This document shows positions 1-7,303 of a DNA stretch of 7,355 nucleotides, one piece after another. Both the position numbers and the translations under genes were made by a program. Each line of letters starts with the position of its first letter. The first letter of the stretch is position 1. The stretch comes from an uncultured Gemella sp. GTDB lineage: Bacteria > Bacillota > Bacilli > Staphylococcales > Gemellaceae. The stretch spans positions 1-7,355 of the forward strand of contig CAKMQO010000123.1 in NCBI GenBank assembly GCA_927911695.1, written 5' to 3'. The notes beneath the pieces are model-generated. The model made no database searches. It worked only from the letters and a program-made list of their open reading frames with translations, and had not been told where the DNA came from.

Positions 1-56
1 TAAATGCTTCTTCTTTTTTTAATGGTAAAAAAAATCAAAAAATTCATTTTAGAAAA

Positions 57-85
57 TTAGTGGAAAAAAGTGGGGAAATGTGGTA
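57..85 (+). promoter_or_regulatory. Probable MraZ operator: three 10-bp-spaced GTGG boxes
   Basis: GTGG occurs at 60, 70 and 80, exactly 10 bp apart, so the boxes lie on the same face of the helix just upstream of the mraZ SD. The middle box is the fullest (AAAGTGGGG, 67-75). In characterised systems MraZ binds tandem TGGG-like or AAAGTG-like repeats with this period upstream of its own gene, repressing in E. coli and activating in Mycoplasma. The position and period fit autoregulation of the whole cluster; whether it represses or activates cannot be read from sequence. A further GTGG at 101 is out of phase and belongs to the SD. Confidence 0.75.
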
Positions 86-97
86 AATTATAAAGGT

Positions 98-106
98 AAG
101 GTGGTG
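98..106 (+). promoter_or_regulatory. Ribosome binding site of mraZ
   Basis: AAGGTGGTG differs by one base from the ideal AAGGAGGTG and ends 7 bases before the GTG at 114. It supports GTG as the start codon, as does the fit of the resulting N-terminus (MFIGQY) to the family start. There is no better ATG upstream in frame. Confidence 0.7.
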
Positions 107-113
107 AGAAGTA

Positions 114-545
114 GTGTTTATTGGTCAATACAATAATAAAATGGATGCCAAAGGAAGGCTTAGTATTCCAATAAAGTTCAGAGATGAACTAGGTGAAAAA
201 TTTATTATCACAAGAGGTCTAGACTCTTGTTTATTTGGCTATTCACTACAAGAGTGGCAAAAGGTGGAAAGTAAGATTAAATCACTACCTATCACTAAGA
301 AAAATGCTCGTACTTTCCAACGTTTCTTCTTTTCTGGAGCCACTGAAGTTGAAATAGATAAACAAGGAAGAATTAATATTCCAAACGCCCTTATAGAGCA
401 CGCTTTTTTAGATAAAGAGTGTGTTGTAAATGGTTTATCAAATAGGATAGAAATATGGGATAAGACTCGCTGGGAAGATTTACTCGTTGAAAGTGAAGCT
501 AGCGTAGAAGAAATAGCAGAAGAATTAGAAGATTTTGATTTTTAG
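114..545 (+). CDS. mraZ: Transcriptional regulator MraZ
   Basis: Intact 143-residue protein, the normal length for Bacillales MraZ. It has two tandem SpoVT/AbrB-like swapped-hairpin domains, each marked by the family signature: DAKGR followed by LSIP at residues 11-19, and DKQGR followed by INIP at residues 82-90. MraZ forms ring-shaped oligomers in the cytoplasm and binds tandem repeats in front of its own operon, so the 10-bp-spaced GTGG boxes at 60-83 are its likely target. The start is GTG with a strong SD. The C-terminus is acidic ([12 protein letters not shown]), and the stop TAG lies 11 bp before the chosen rsmH start. This is one of three genes in the window free of frame damage. Identification is by motifs, length and its position as first gene of the cluster. 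Confidence 0.96.
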   Translation: MFIGQYNNKMDAKGRLSIPIKFRDELGEKFIITRGLDSCLFGYSLQEWQKVESKIKSLPITKKNARTFQRFFFSGATEVEIDKQGRINIPNALIEHAFLDKECVVNGLSNRIEIWDKTRWEDLLVESEASVEEIAEELEDFDF

Positions 546-550
546 GATGG
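544..550 (+). promoter_or_regulatory. Ribosome binding site deciding the rsmH start
   Basis: AGGATGG overlaps the mraZ stop and ends 6 bases before the ATG at 557. The in-frame ATG at 551 directly abuts this SD and so is too close. The start at 557 gives MFKHYSVLL, which matches the usual RsmH N-terminus (MFxHxTVLL). Confidence 0.6.
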
Positions 551-808
551 ATGAAAATGTTTAAACATTATAGTGTATTATTAAATGAAGCTGTAGAAGG
601 CTTAGATATAAAAGAAGATGGTATATATGTAGACTGTACTCTTGGTGGAGCAGGGCATAGTTTAGAAATTTTAAAGCGATTAAAAAATGGTAAACTATAT
701 GCATTTGATCAAGATAATGTTGCATTAGAAAATGCCAAAGAAAAATTAGCTGAATACAGTGATAAAGTTGTCTTTATTAAATCTAATTTTGTTAATTTAA
801 AAGAAAAT

Positions 809-811
809 TAG
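809..811 (+). other. In-frame TAG inside rsmH (codon 85)
   Basis: The codons read K-E-N-stop-T-E-H-G-V-N-E-V-D-G, so the frame is unchanged on both sides and only one codon is affected. One base change from TTG, CAG, AAG or GAG would explain it. In the aligned B. subtilis protein this stretch is KETLQEHNVEKVDG, a variable linker. mraZ, rsmH and pbp themselves end in TAG, so general TAG readthrough or recoding is unlikely. Confidence 0.85.
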
Positions 812-860
812 ACAGAGCATGGTGTAAATGAAGTGGATGGAGTTCTTTATGATTTAGGAG

Positions 861-864
861 TTTT
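861..864 (+). other. +1 frameshift in rsmH (T run)
   Basis: The sequence has four T after GGAG where three are needed. Removing one turns [20 protein letters not shown] into [16 protein letters not shown], the conserved RsmH core, and joins the frame that is open to 1493. Confidence 0.9.
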
Positions 865-1508
865 CTTCACCACAATTAGATACACCAGAAAGAGGTTTTA
901 GTTATAACTATGATACAAGATTGGACATGCGTATGGATACTGATGCAAAAATTAGTGCATATGAAGTCATTAATGAATATAGTTATCATGATTTAGTAAA
1001 AATATTTTATCGTTATGGAGAAGAAAATTTCTCTAAACAAATAGCGAGAAATATTGAAAAAAAACGTGAGCAAAAACCTATAGAAACTACTTTTGAATTA
1101 GTAGAAATTATAAAAGAATCTATCCCTGCTGCTAAAAGAAGAACTGGTGGACATCCAGCAAAAAGAGTATTCCAAGCAATTCGTATTGCTGTAAATAATG
1201 AATTATCTGTATTCGAAGACTCATTAGAACAAGCAATAGATATCGTTAGTGTAGGTGGAAGAATATCTGTAATTACCTTCCATTCTCTAGAAGATAGAAT
1301 TTGTAAACAGATATTCAATTCTTATTCTAAATCAAAGGATATTCCAAAAAACCTTCCTATTATGCCAGAAGAAAGTTTATCTAAATTAAAAGTAATTACA
1401 AGAAAACCTATATATCCTAGTGATATTGAATTAGAAGAAAATAATAGATCTAGAAGTGCAAAATTAAGAGTTGCACAAGTTCAGACGAAATAGAGGGGAG
1501 GAAAGAAA

Positions 1509-1835
1509 ATGGCGACACTAAAGGTATATAGTCGTGAATATGGAGTAAGAAAAGTACAAGAGAAAGTAAAGTTCAATTTACTAGAAAAAACTGCATATGG
1601 AGTTTTTGTAGGAGTTATTTTACTTGCTAACGTAGTTGTGTTAAACTATAAAGGAGAGATTTATTCACTACGAAGTGCTCAACAAAAAAATGATATTGTA
1701 ATATCAGAAAAACAAAAAAATAATAATGAACAAAAAGTTATGATAAATAATCTATCATCTTACGAAAGAGTTAAAAAAATTGCTGAGACGGTAGGAATGA
1801 AAACTCAAAAAGATAGTATAAAGGTAGTGAGATAA
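1509..1835 (+). CDS. ftsL: Cell division protein FtsL
   Basis: Intact 108-residue small bitopic membrane protein. A short basic cytoplasmic part (residues 1-27) is followed by one membrane segment at about 28-47 (TAYGVFVGVILLANVVVLNY). The extracellular helix of about 50-98 is rich in Q, K, N and E and is probably a coiled coil. FtsL pairs with DivIB and the septal PBP in the division complex; sequence conservation in the family is low, so the call rests on size, topology and position between rsmH and pbp. A strong SD (GGGGAGG at 1495-1501) precedes the ATG by 7 bases and lies in the 15-bp gap after rsmH. The stop TAA abuts the TTG start of pbp, suggesting translational coupling. Two A7 runs (1684-1690 and 1714-1720) are read here without frame damage. 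Confidence 0.9.
   Translation: MATLKVYSREYGVRKVQEKVKFNLLEKTAYGVFVGVILLANVVVLNYKGEIYSLRSAQQKNDIVISEKQKNNNEQKVMINNLSSYERVKKIAETVGMKTQKDSIKVVR
1821..1830 (+). promoter_or_regulatory. Ribosome binding site supporting the TTG start of pbp
   Basis: AAGGTAGTGA lies within the last codons of ftsL and is one base from AAGGAGGTGA. It ends 5 bases before the TTG at 1836. No in-frame ATG occurs before the membrane segment, so TTG is the only start that keeps the cytoplasmic tail and anchor. Confidence 0.65.
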
Positions 1836-1954
1836 TTGATAAAACTTTTTAAGAAAATATTAACTTTAAAGTTTTTGGAAGATAGAAGAAGTTTAGAAAG
1901 AAAAGATTATATCTCTCGAGAAAGAACAAAAATTGTATTTTTTCTAATTTTTTG

Positions 1955-1961
1955 TTTTTTT
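1955..1961 (+). other. +1 frameshift in pbp (T7 run, membrane anchor)
   Basis: With one T fewer the anchor reads FFFVWILILNIGQMMLIG and joins the frame open from 1996. As written the frame ends at 2027. Two T6 runs just upstream (1938-1943, 1948-1953) are alternative sites for the extra base. Confidence 0.85.
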
Positions 1962-3089
1962 CTTTGTATGGATATTAATATTAAATATAGGACAAATGAT
2001 GCTAATTGGAACTGTAAGGGGACATAATCTTTCAGAATTAGCAGATAAAAAGTACAAGATAGATAGTAGTTTACAACCAAATCGAGGTAAAATCTATGAT
2101 AGAAATGGGAACATACTAGCTGACAATATTGAATCTTACAAGTTAGTAGCGGTAGTTTCAGATAAAGCTACAGAGGATGAAACAAATCCACGACATGTTG
2201 TAGATATTAACAAAACAGCAGAAGAGCTATCTAAATTTATAAAATTAGATAAAAACAAGATAAAAGATATACTTAGTAAACAAGGAGTATATCAAGTAGA
2301 ATTTGGAACTGCTGGTAAAGATATAAGTGTAGAAGATAAAAAGAAAATCGAAGAGCTGAAATTACCAGGTATTGAATTTATAGCGACAACAAAAAGATAT
2401 TATCCAAACGGAAGTATGCTTGGGAACTTTTTAGGTTTTGCTCAAAATTCACCAGATAGTGATTTGATTACTGGTCGTTTAGGTGTCGAAAAGACTTTTG
2501 ATTATTATCTAAGAGGAAAAGAAGGGCATATTACTTATGCTAAAGATGCATGGGGGAAAGTCGTTTCTAATATTCCTAAAGTTGAGATTAAACCTGTTGA
2601 CGGGGCAGATATATACTTAACAATTGATAAGAATATTCAAGGTTTTATCGATAATACACTAAAAGATATTCAAGATAAATATGAACCAGAAAGTGCATTT
2701 GCAATTGCTGTTAGTCCTAAAACTGGTGAAATATTAGGATTAGGTCAAACACCTGCATTTAATCCAAATACTCAAGAAAATCTGGCGAGTGCATGGTCAA
2801 ATATTTTCTATAACTCAGCTTATGAACCAGGTTCAACTTTAAAAACATTTACAATGTCGATAATGGTAGAAAATAATATATATAAGCCAGATAGTTTCTA
2901 TAGATCCGGATCATATCAAGTAGAAGATGCTACAATTTTTGACTGGAACAAAATTGGATGGGGAACTATTACTCAACGTCATGGATTCCAACAATCTTCA
3001 AATACTTTAATGTTAACATTATTGAATGAATTAGGGACAGAAAAATTAAAAACAGGATTAGAAAACTTTGGATTTGGTAAGAGTACAAA

Positions 3090-3092
3090 TTT
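3090..3092 (+). other. +1 frameshift in pbp (TTT, transpeptidase domain)
   Basis: Removing one T gives FGFGKSTNSLYGNEATG, matching FGFGKSTKGMFDGEAPG of S. aureus Pbp1. As written the frame stops at 3106-3108. The shift falls between the SxN and KTGT motifs, so the product as written would lack an essential active-site motif. Confidence 0.88.
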
Positions 3093-3710
3093 CATTATAT
3101 GGAAATGAAGCTACAGGAGATTTAGTATTTAATAATAAAGTATCAGCTTCAACAACAGTATTCGGTCAAGGTAGTACAGTTACCGCGATGCAAATGGTTC
3201 AAGCAGAAACAGCAATTTTAAATGACGGTCAAATGTTATCGCCATACTTTTTACAAAGAGTTCATGATAAAACAATAGATAAAGATGTTAATATAGGTAA
3301 AAGAACCGTTGTAGGTAATCCTATATTAAAACATACAGCGGATATTATGAAAGAAGAACTGTATGGCGTTGTAAATGGAACATGGGCTCAAGGTGGTAAG
3401 AGATATGCAGTAGAAAATTACAGTGTTTCAGGAAAAACAGGAACAGCAGAGGTTGTAGATCCTAAGACTGGTACGTACTATAAGAGTCCATATAAAGTAA
3501 TGCACTCATTCATCGGGTATGCGCCAACGGAAGATCCGCAAGTAATATTATATGTTGGATTAAAATTACCTTCAAAAGAACTAGGAGCAAGTAATGCGAA
3601 CGGTGCATCAGAAATATTTAAACCAATAATGGAAAACACATTGAACTACTTAAATGTTAAAAAGTCAAATGATGATAATACTATTCAAAGTTATCAAATG
3701 GAGAATCTTC

Positions 3711-3717
3711 TGAGGGG
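3711..3717 (+). other. +1 frameshift in pbp (before first PASTA repeat)
   Basis: The written frame stops at 3725-3727. Deleting the A at 3713 gives MENLLGVNVESTIVNL, a typical PASTA opening; deleting one G of 3714-3717 gives LLRVNV instead. The exact base cannot be fixed from sequence alone. Confidence 0.8.
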
Positions 3718-4196
3718 TAAATGTTGAGTCGACAATTGTTAATTTACAACAAAAAACTAAAAATATAATAACAATTGGAAGTGGAACTAACGTAATTGGC
3801 CAATATCCTTCAGCAGGGAATGTAATAAAACAAGGAGAGAGAGTATTTTTATTAGTCTCTGATGAAAATATAATTACACCTAATTTTACGGGATGGTCAA
3901 AAGTAGACGTACTTAACTACGCTAAATTATCTGGAATAGATATTGAAACCGAAGGGAATGGATTTGCTAAACAACAATCTATTCCAGCACAAAGATTTGT
4001 GAAAAAAGGGGAAAAGATAAAAATAAAATTTGGTTAGGAGAACAAAATGAGTAATTCAGATACAATGTTTGCTATATCGTTATTAATGGTAGCATATTTT
4101 CTGACAGTTTTAATGCTACCAAGATTAATAAAATATTTACATGAATTAAAATTTGGACAAGCAATCAGAGAAGAAGGGCCACAAAGTCATATGCAT

Positions 4197-4203
4197 AAAA
4201 AAA
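4197..4203 (+). other. +1 frameshift in mraY (A7 run)
   Basis: Six A instead of seven gives SHMHKKGTPTMGGI, a nearly invariant MraY motif; as written it becomes HKKRNAYYGR and stops at 4278-4280. The run followed by G also matches the slippery heptamer A-AAA-AAG, but that promotes -1 shifts, the wrong direction for repair here. Confidence 0.9.
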
Positions 4204-4483
4204 GGAACGCCTACTATGGGAGGTATTTCTTTTATAATTGCGATAGTTATTTCACTTATAGTGGCTATGTTCTTAGATAGTTCAAATATACAATACTATA
4301 TACTATTCATTTATACAACTATTTCCTTCTCAATAATAGGATATATAGATGATATGTTAATCGTAGTTAAAAAGAAAAATGATGGATTAGCACCTAGAAA
4401 AAAATTAATGCTACAAATTCTATTCTCTGTAATATTTTATATATTAGTAACTTTTATCTACAAAGATGTTAATTATATACATA

Positions 4484-4486
4484 TTT
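4484..4486 (+). other. +1 frameshift in mraY (TTT)
   Basis: Dropping one T gives VNYIHIPVFDYNLNISYFYI and continues into the NLTDGLDGL segment. As written the frame stops at 4496-4498. Confidence 0.88.
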
Positions 4487-5033
4487 CCAGTATTTGATTA
4501 TAATTTAAATATTTCATATTTCTATATAATTTTCTTAGTATTTTGGCAAACTGGTTTCTCTAATGCAGTAAATTTAACAGATGGATTAGATGGATTAGCT
4601 ACTAGCGTAACAATTATTACAACAAGTACATTTGCTTTATTAGCATATAAAGAAAATAACTTTCCTGTATTAGTATTTTGTTTAACAATAGTAGGGGCGC
4701 TTTTAGGATTTTTATTATTTAATAGAAATCCAGCAAAAATATTTATGGGTGATACAGGATCATTAGCTCTAGGTGGAATCTTAGCAGCAATTTCAGTAAT
4801 CTTACATAAAGAAGTAGCATTTTCATTTATTGGTTTAGTCTATATATTAGAAACACTGTCAGTGATTATTCAAGTAGCGTACTTCAAGAAAACTGGTAAA
4901 AGAATTTTTAAAATGTCACCATTACATCATCATTTTGAACTGTCAGGTTATGGTGAAGTGAAAACTGTATACATTTTTGTTATTATAGCTGTTATATCTT
5001 CAGCTATAGGTTATTTCGTAGGGGTAGTATAAA

Positions 5034-6374
5034 ATGATAAATTTAGAAGATAAAAGAATATTAGTATTAGGATTTGCTAGAAGTGGTTACTCAACTGCCA
5101 AAATCTTAAATAAATTAGGTTATGATGTAATCCTAAATGCATTTGATGATTTAAGTACTGATGAAAAAGCTATTGAATTAAAAAACTTAGGTGTAAAAAT
5201 AGTTGATGGTGGTCATCCGTTAGAACTTTTAGATACTATAGATTTAATAATTAAAAATCCAGGAATAAAATATGAAATTGAATTTTTACAAAGAGCAGTA
5301 GAAAAAAATATTGATATTATAACTGAGATAGAATTAGCTAACACATTGTTTAATATTGATATGGTAGCAATTACTGGTACTAATGGGAAAACTACAACTA
5401 CACAAATGACGTTTGATATATTAAAAGCAGCTAATAAAGATGTCTTTTTAGCAGGAAATATCGGCTATCCATCTATTGAAGTAGCATATAATCATCCTAA
5501 TTCTTTAATTATTACCGAAGTATCATCATTCCAATTACAAGGAACTAAATATTTTAAACCATCGGTAGCAGCGATTACAAACTTAGGTGTTGGTCATTTA
5601 GATTATCATGGTAGCGTTGAAAACTACAGAAATGCTAAGAGAAATATCTACAAAAATCAAACCCAAGATGATATTTTAGTTTTAAATATTAAAGAATTAG
5701 AAAAATATGAATTGAGTAAAATAAATTCACAAGTAATTCTTTATGATACAAAAGAAAATTCTGAAGCGGATGTATTTGTAAGAAATAATATAGTAGTCTA
5801 TAAGGACGTCGAACTATTTGATATAACAAAAATGTCTCTTCCAGGTATGCATAATGTAGAAAATGCAATAAATGCAGCATTAATTTCATACATAAAAGGT
5901 GCATCCATTGAAACAATTCGCGAAGTATTGTATAGTTTTAGTGGAGTAAAACATAGATTGCAATATGTTGGAGAGCATAATGGAGTGAAGTTCTATAATG
6001 ACTCTAAAGCTACAAATCCAGTTGCTACAACTACAGCACTTTCTGGATTCGAGAAAAATATAATATTAGTATGTGGAGGGAAAGATAGAGGAATTGATTT
6101 TAAGGAATTAGTACCATTCTTCCCGAGAATTAAAGCAATGGTTGTTGTTGGAGAAAGTAAAGAAATATTATTTGACTTAGCAACTACTAATGGAGTAGAT
6201 TGTCATAAAGCGACGAAGGTTGATGATGCTACAATCTTAGCTAACAAACTTGCTGTAGAAGATGACATAGTTCTATTATCACCAGCATGTGCATCATGGG
6301 ATCAATATAAATGTTTTGAAGATCGTGGAGATGAATTTATAGCTACGTTTGAAAAGATTAGTCAAGAGGATTAA
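5034..6374 (+). CDS. murD: UDP-N-acetylmuramoyl-L-alanine--D-glutamate ligase MurD
   Basis: Cytoplasmic ATP-dependent ligase that adds D-glutamate to UDP-MurNAc-L-alanine. Intact, 446 residues, normal for the family. The N-terminal UDP-binding domain carries GFARSG (13-18), and NPGI follows near residue 75. The central Mur ligase domain has the ATP P-loop GTNGKTTTT (115-123), SSFQL, HLDYHGS and the lysine of YRNAKRNIY (K202), which corresponds by position to the carbamylated lysine of E. coli MurD (K198). The C-terminal domain has HRLQ, NDSKATNP (D323, K325), CGGKDRG and SPACASWDQYKCFEDRG. It begins one base after the mraY stop with only a modest G-rich SD (around 5020-5024), consistent with coupling to mraY. 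It is the longest undamaged frame in the window, flanked by broken genes on both sides. murG does not follow, unlike in Listeria or Enterococcus. Confidence 0.97.
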   Translation: MINLEDKRILVLGFARSGYSTAKILNKLGYDVILNAFDDLSTDEKAIELKNLGVKIVDGGHPLELLDTIDLIIKNPGIKYEIEFLQRAVEKNIDIITEIELANTLFNIDMVAITGTNGKTTTTQMTFDILKAANKDVFLAGNIGYPSIEVAYNHPNSLIITEVSSFQLQGTKYFKPSVAAITNLGVGHLDYHGSVENYRNAKRNIYKNQTQDDILVLNIKELEKYELSKINSQVILYDTKENSEADVFVRNNIVVYKDVELFDITKMSLPGMHNVENAINAALISYIKGASIETIREVLYSFSGVKHRLQYVGEHNGVKFYNDSKATNPVATTTALSGFEKNIILVCGGKDRGIDFKELVPFFPRIKAMVVVGESKEILFDLATTNGVDCHKATKVDDATILANKLAVEDDIVLLSPACASWDQYKCFEDRGDEFIATFEKISQED

Positions 6375-6445
6375 GAGCGATGAACAAAAAGAATAAAAGG
6401 TTACTAGCAAAAATGAATAATGAGAAAAGAAGAAGCTCATTAGTG

Positions 6446-6466
6446 AAAAAAAGGCAAGAAAGAATT
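6446..6466 (+). other. +1 frameshift in divIB (A7 run or AATT just after)
   Basis: As written the frame runs out of the membrane segment and stops at 6521-6523. Removing one A from the run at 6446-6452 gives VKKGKKELIFIVTLFLIV; removing a T at 6465-6466 gives VKKRQERIIFIVTLFLIV. Both are plausible, so the exact site is left open. Confidence 0.8.
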
Positions 6467-6792
6467 AATATTCATAGTAACTTTATTTTTAATTGTTATA
6501 GCAGTATTTTCACTACTATTTAGTAATTATTTGAAACTGAAAACAATTGAAGTGGAAGGTAATAGTCAAATAACTAAAGAAGAAATACTAGAAGCAGGAA
6601 ATATTAATAATAATCTAAGAACTTGGTCTATAAAAGATGATGAAATTCGTAATAATATACAATCGAGATTCGAAATATTTAAATCCGTAACAGTACAATC
6701 GAAATTACCATCAACAATCAAGGTAAAAGTAGAGGAATACAGTTTTATCGCACAAAATAAAAAAGAAGACGGTAGTTTAGAGATAATTATGG

Positions 6793-6795
6793 AAA
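6793..6795 (+). other. -1 frameshift in divIB (AAA, one A missing)
   Basis: Adding one A gives IIMENGKPYSGIVRNNYNLP and joins a frame open to 7303. As written the frame stops at 6816-6818. This is the only deletion among the eight indels. Confidence 0.82.
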
Positions 6796-7303
6796 TGGTA
6801 AACCCTATTCAGGAATAGTAAGAAATAATTATAATTTACCGATCTTAGAAAATTTCAAAGACGATAGCGGTAAACTAGATGAAGTATATAAGAACTTAAA
6901 TAAATTAAAAGAAGATGTAAGACTACAAATATCTGAAATTATAAATGATGAAGGTGATAATGTTACAATTTATATGAAAGATGGACAAAAAGTAAAAGCT
7001 TTAAGAGCAAGTTTTTCTGATAAATTGAATTATTATGAAGAAATATCGAAATATATTGAAGATAAAAATAATACAACTTTAAATTTAATAAATGGTGCAT
7101 ACTTAGAAACTGCAAAAACTGAAAAGAGAAGAAATGAAAATATCAAACAATTATTATCTAGACAAGGATTAAAAGATGATTCAACGTCGAAAACAGATAA
7201 GGAAAAAGTTGATGATACAGAAAAAGTAGAGAAAAATAACAAAACTGAAAATTCTACTACAAATTCAAAAGTAGCATCTTCTACTAATAATAAGAATACA
7301 TAA

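Larger units (their letters stand above)
557..1493 (+). pseudogene. rsmH: 16S rRNA (cytosine1402-N4)-methyltransferase RsmH, reading frame broken
   Basis: RsmH (MraW) uses S-adenosylmethionine to N4-methylate C1402 of 16S rRNA in the ribosomal P site. The N-terminal part runs 557-811 and carries the SAM-binding motif [10 protein letters not shown] (residues 26-35) and AFDQD (49-53). The rest is in another frame to 1493, with [42 protein letters not shown] and [10 protein letters not shown], all RsmH hallmarks. Two defects separate them: an in-frame TAG at 809-811 (codon 85) and one extra T in the run at 861-864. Between them the original frame still reads [17 protein letters not shown], and dropping one T restores [13 protein letters not shown]. 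The corrected protein is 311 residues, the same as Bacillus subtilis RsmH. The apparent coding gap at 812-920 is therefore the middle of this gene. Sequence error is more likely than true loss, but the TAG is a substitution rather than an indel. Confidence 0.93.
1836..4037 (+). pseudogene. pbpB: Division-specific class B PBP (PBP1/PbpB type) with two PASTA domains, reading frame broken
   Basis: Septal peptidoglycan transpeptidase, anchored in the membrane and acting outside it with FtsL and DivIB. Merging four frame segments gives 732 residues (Staphylococcus aureus Pbp1 has 744). In order: basic cytoplasmic tail; membrane anchor about 34-52; dimerisation domain beginning at RGKIYDRNG (83-91) and including PRHVVD, RYYPNGS and GRLGVEKTFD; transpeptidase domain with active-site STLK (S333, K336), SSN (387-389) and KTGT (533-536); and two PASTA repeats at about 621-676 and 677-732. 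Three +1 frameshifts interrupt it: T7 run at 1955-1961, TTT at 3090-3092, and around 3711-3717. The stretch 3728-4034, which looks non-coding in the preceding frame, is the PASTA region. Unlike S. aureus Pbp1 it ends right after the second PASTA repeat, with no long polar tail. Start is TTG, abutting the ftsL stop. In staphylococci this gene is called pbp1 or pbpA. Confidence 0.93.
4047..5032 (+). pseudogene. mraY: Phospho-N-acetylmuramoyl-pentapeptide transferase MraY, reading frame broken
   Basis: MraY is the polytopic membrane enzyme that transfers phospho-MurNAc-pentapeptide from UDP to undecaprenyl phosphate, making lipid I. Merging three segments gives 327 residues, the usual size. Visible signatures are GPQSHMHKKGTPTMGGI in the first cytoplasmic loop, the catalytic DD pair (101-102), NLTDGLDGLA (N175, D178, D181), FMGDTGSLALGG (D235) and the HHHFE loop (293-297), with hydrophobic segments throughout. 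Two +1 shifts break it: an A7 run at 4197-4203 and TTT at 4484-4486. Start ATG with SD AGGAG (4036-4040) that overlaps the pbp stop, 6 bases away. The stop TAA lies one base before the murD ATG, so coupled translation with murD is likely. All catalytic residues survive, which argues against real decay. Confidence 0.95.
6380..7303 (+). pseudogene. divIB: Cell division protein DivIB (FtsQ family), reading frame broken
   Basis: Bitopic division protein that forms a complex with FtsL (and DivIC) outside the membrane. Merging three segments gives about 307 residues. In order: a strongly basic cytoplasmic tail (1-30, many K and R); membrane segment about 31-49 (IVTLFLIVIAVFSLLF); a POTRA domain starting at LKLKTIEVEGNSQITKEEI (51 onward); a beta domain reading NGKPYSGIVRNNYNLPIL and beyond; and a low-complexity tail rich in K, D, E, N, S and T from about residue 265. 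A +1 shift lies between the A7 run at 6446-6452 and 6466, and a -1 shift at 6793-6795, where one A is missing. ATG 6380 is 5 bp after murD with a poor SD (AGAG). The coding gaps at 6375-6530 and 6819-6973 are parts of this gene. The family is weakly conserved; the call rests on topology, POTRA sequence and position. Confidence 0.88.

Noticed and set aside
10..35. T-run and A-run pair (T at 14-20, A at 27-34) as a terminator or hairpin
   Set aside because: The stem would be only A-T pairs with no G-C core, and no upstream gene is visible for it to terminate.
44..94. Candidate -10 boxes (TAGAAA at 50-55, TATAAA at 89-94)
   Set aside because: In DNA this A/T-rich such hexamers occur by chance. 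The second would put the transcript start on the SD, and neither has a convincing -35, so no promoter is called.
1013..1318. Open frame of 101 codons on the - strand
   Set aside because: It lies wholly inside rsmH, antisense to conserved motifs such as [17 protein letters not shown], and has no SD or family resemblance.
1996..2030. ATG at 1996 as a separate start for a soluble PBP
   Set aside because: It lies at the end of the membrane anchor; the anchor is readable just upstream once one T is dropped, and there is no SD in front of it.
4153..4280. Overlapping second gene in mraY
   Set aside because: The overlap is only the tails of two frame segments of one gene; the joined protein matches MraY through the break.
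5689..5916. Open frame of 75 codons on the - strand
   Set aside because: Antisense shadow inside the intact murD; low-complexity Leu/Tyr/Phe composition from reversed A/T-rich codons.
7033..7242. Open frame of 69 codons on the - strand
   Set aside because: Antisense to the polar DivIB tail; its Ser/Phe runs are the complement of Lys/Glu codons.
557..7303. Stop-codon reassignment or a programmed recoding system
   Set aside because: Eight of the nine defects are frameshifts, not stops; the frame shifts lack a common signal, and TAG and TAA act as normal ends of the genes here.
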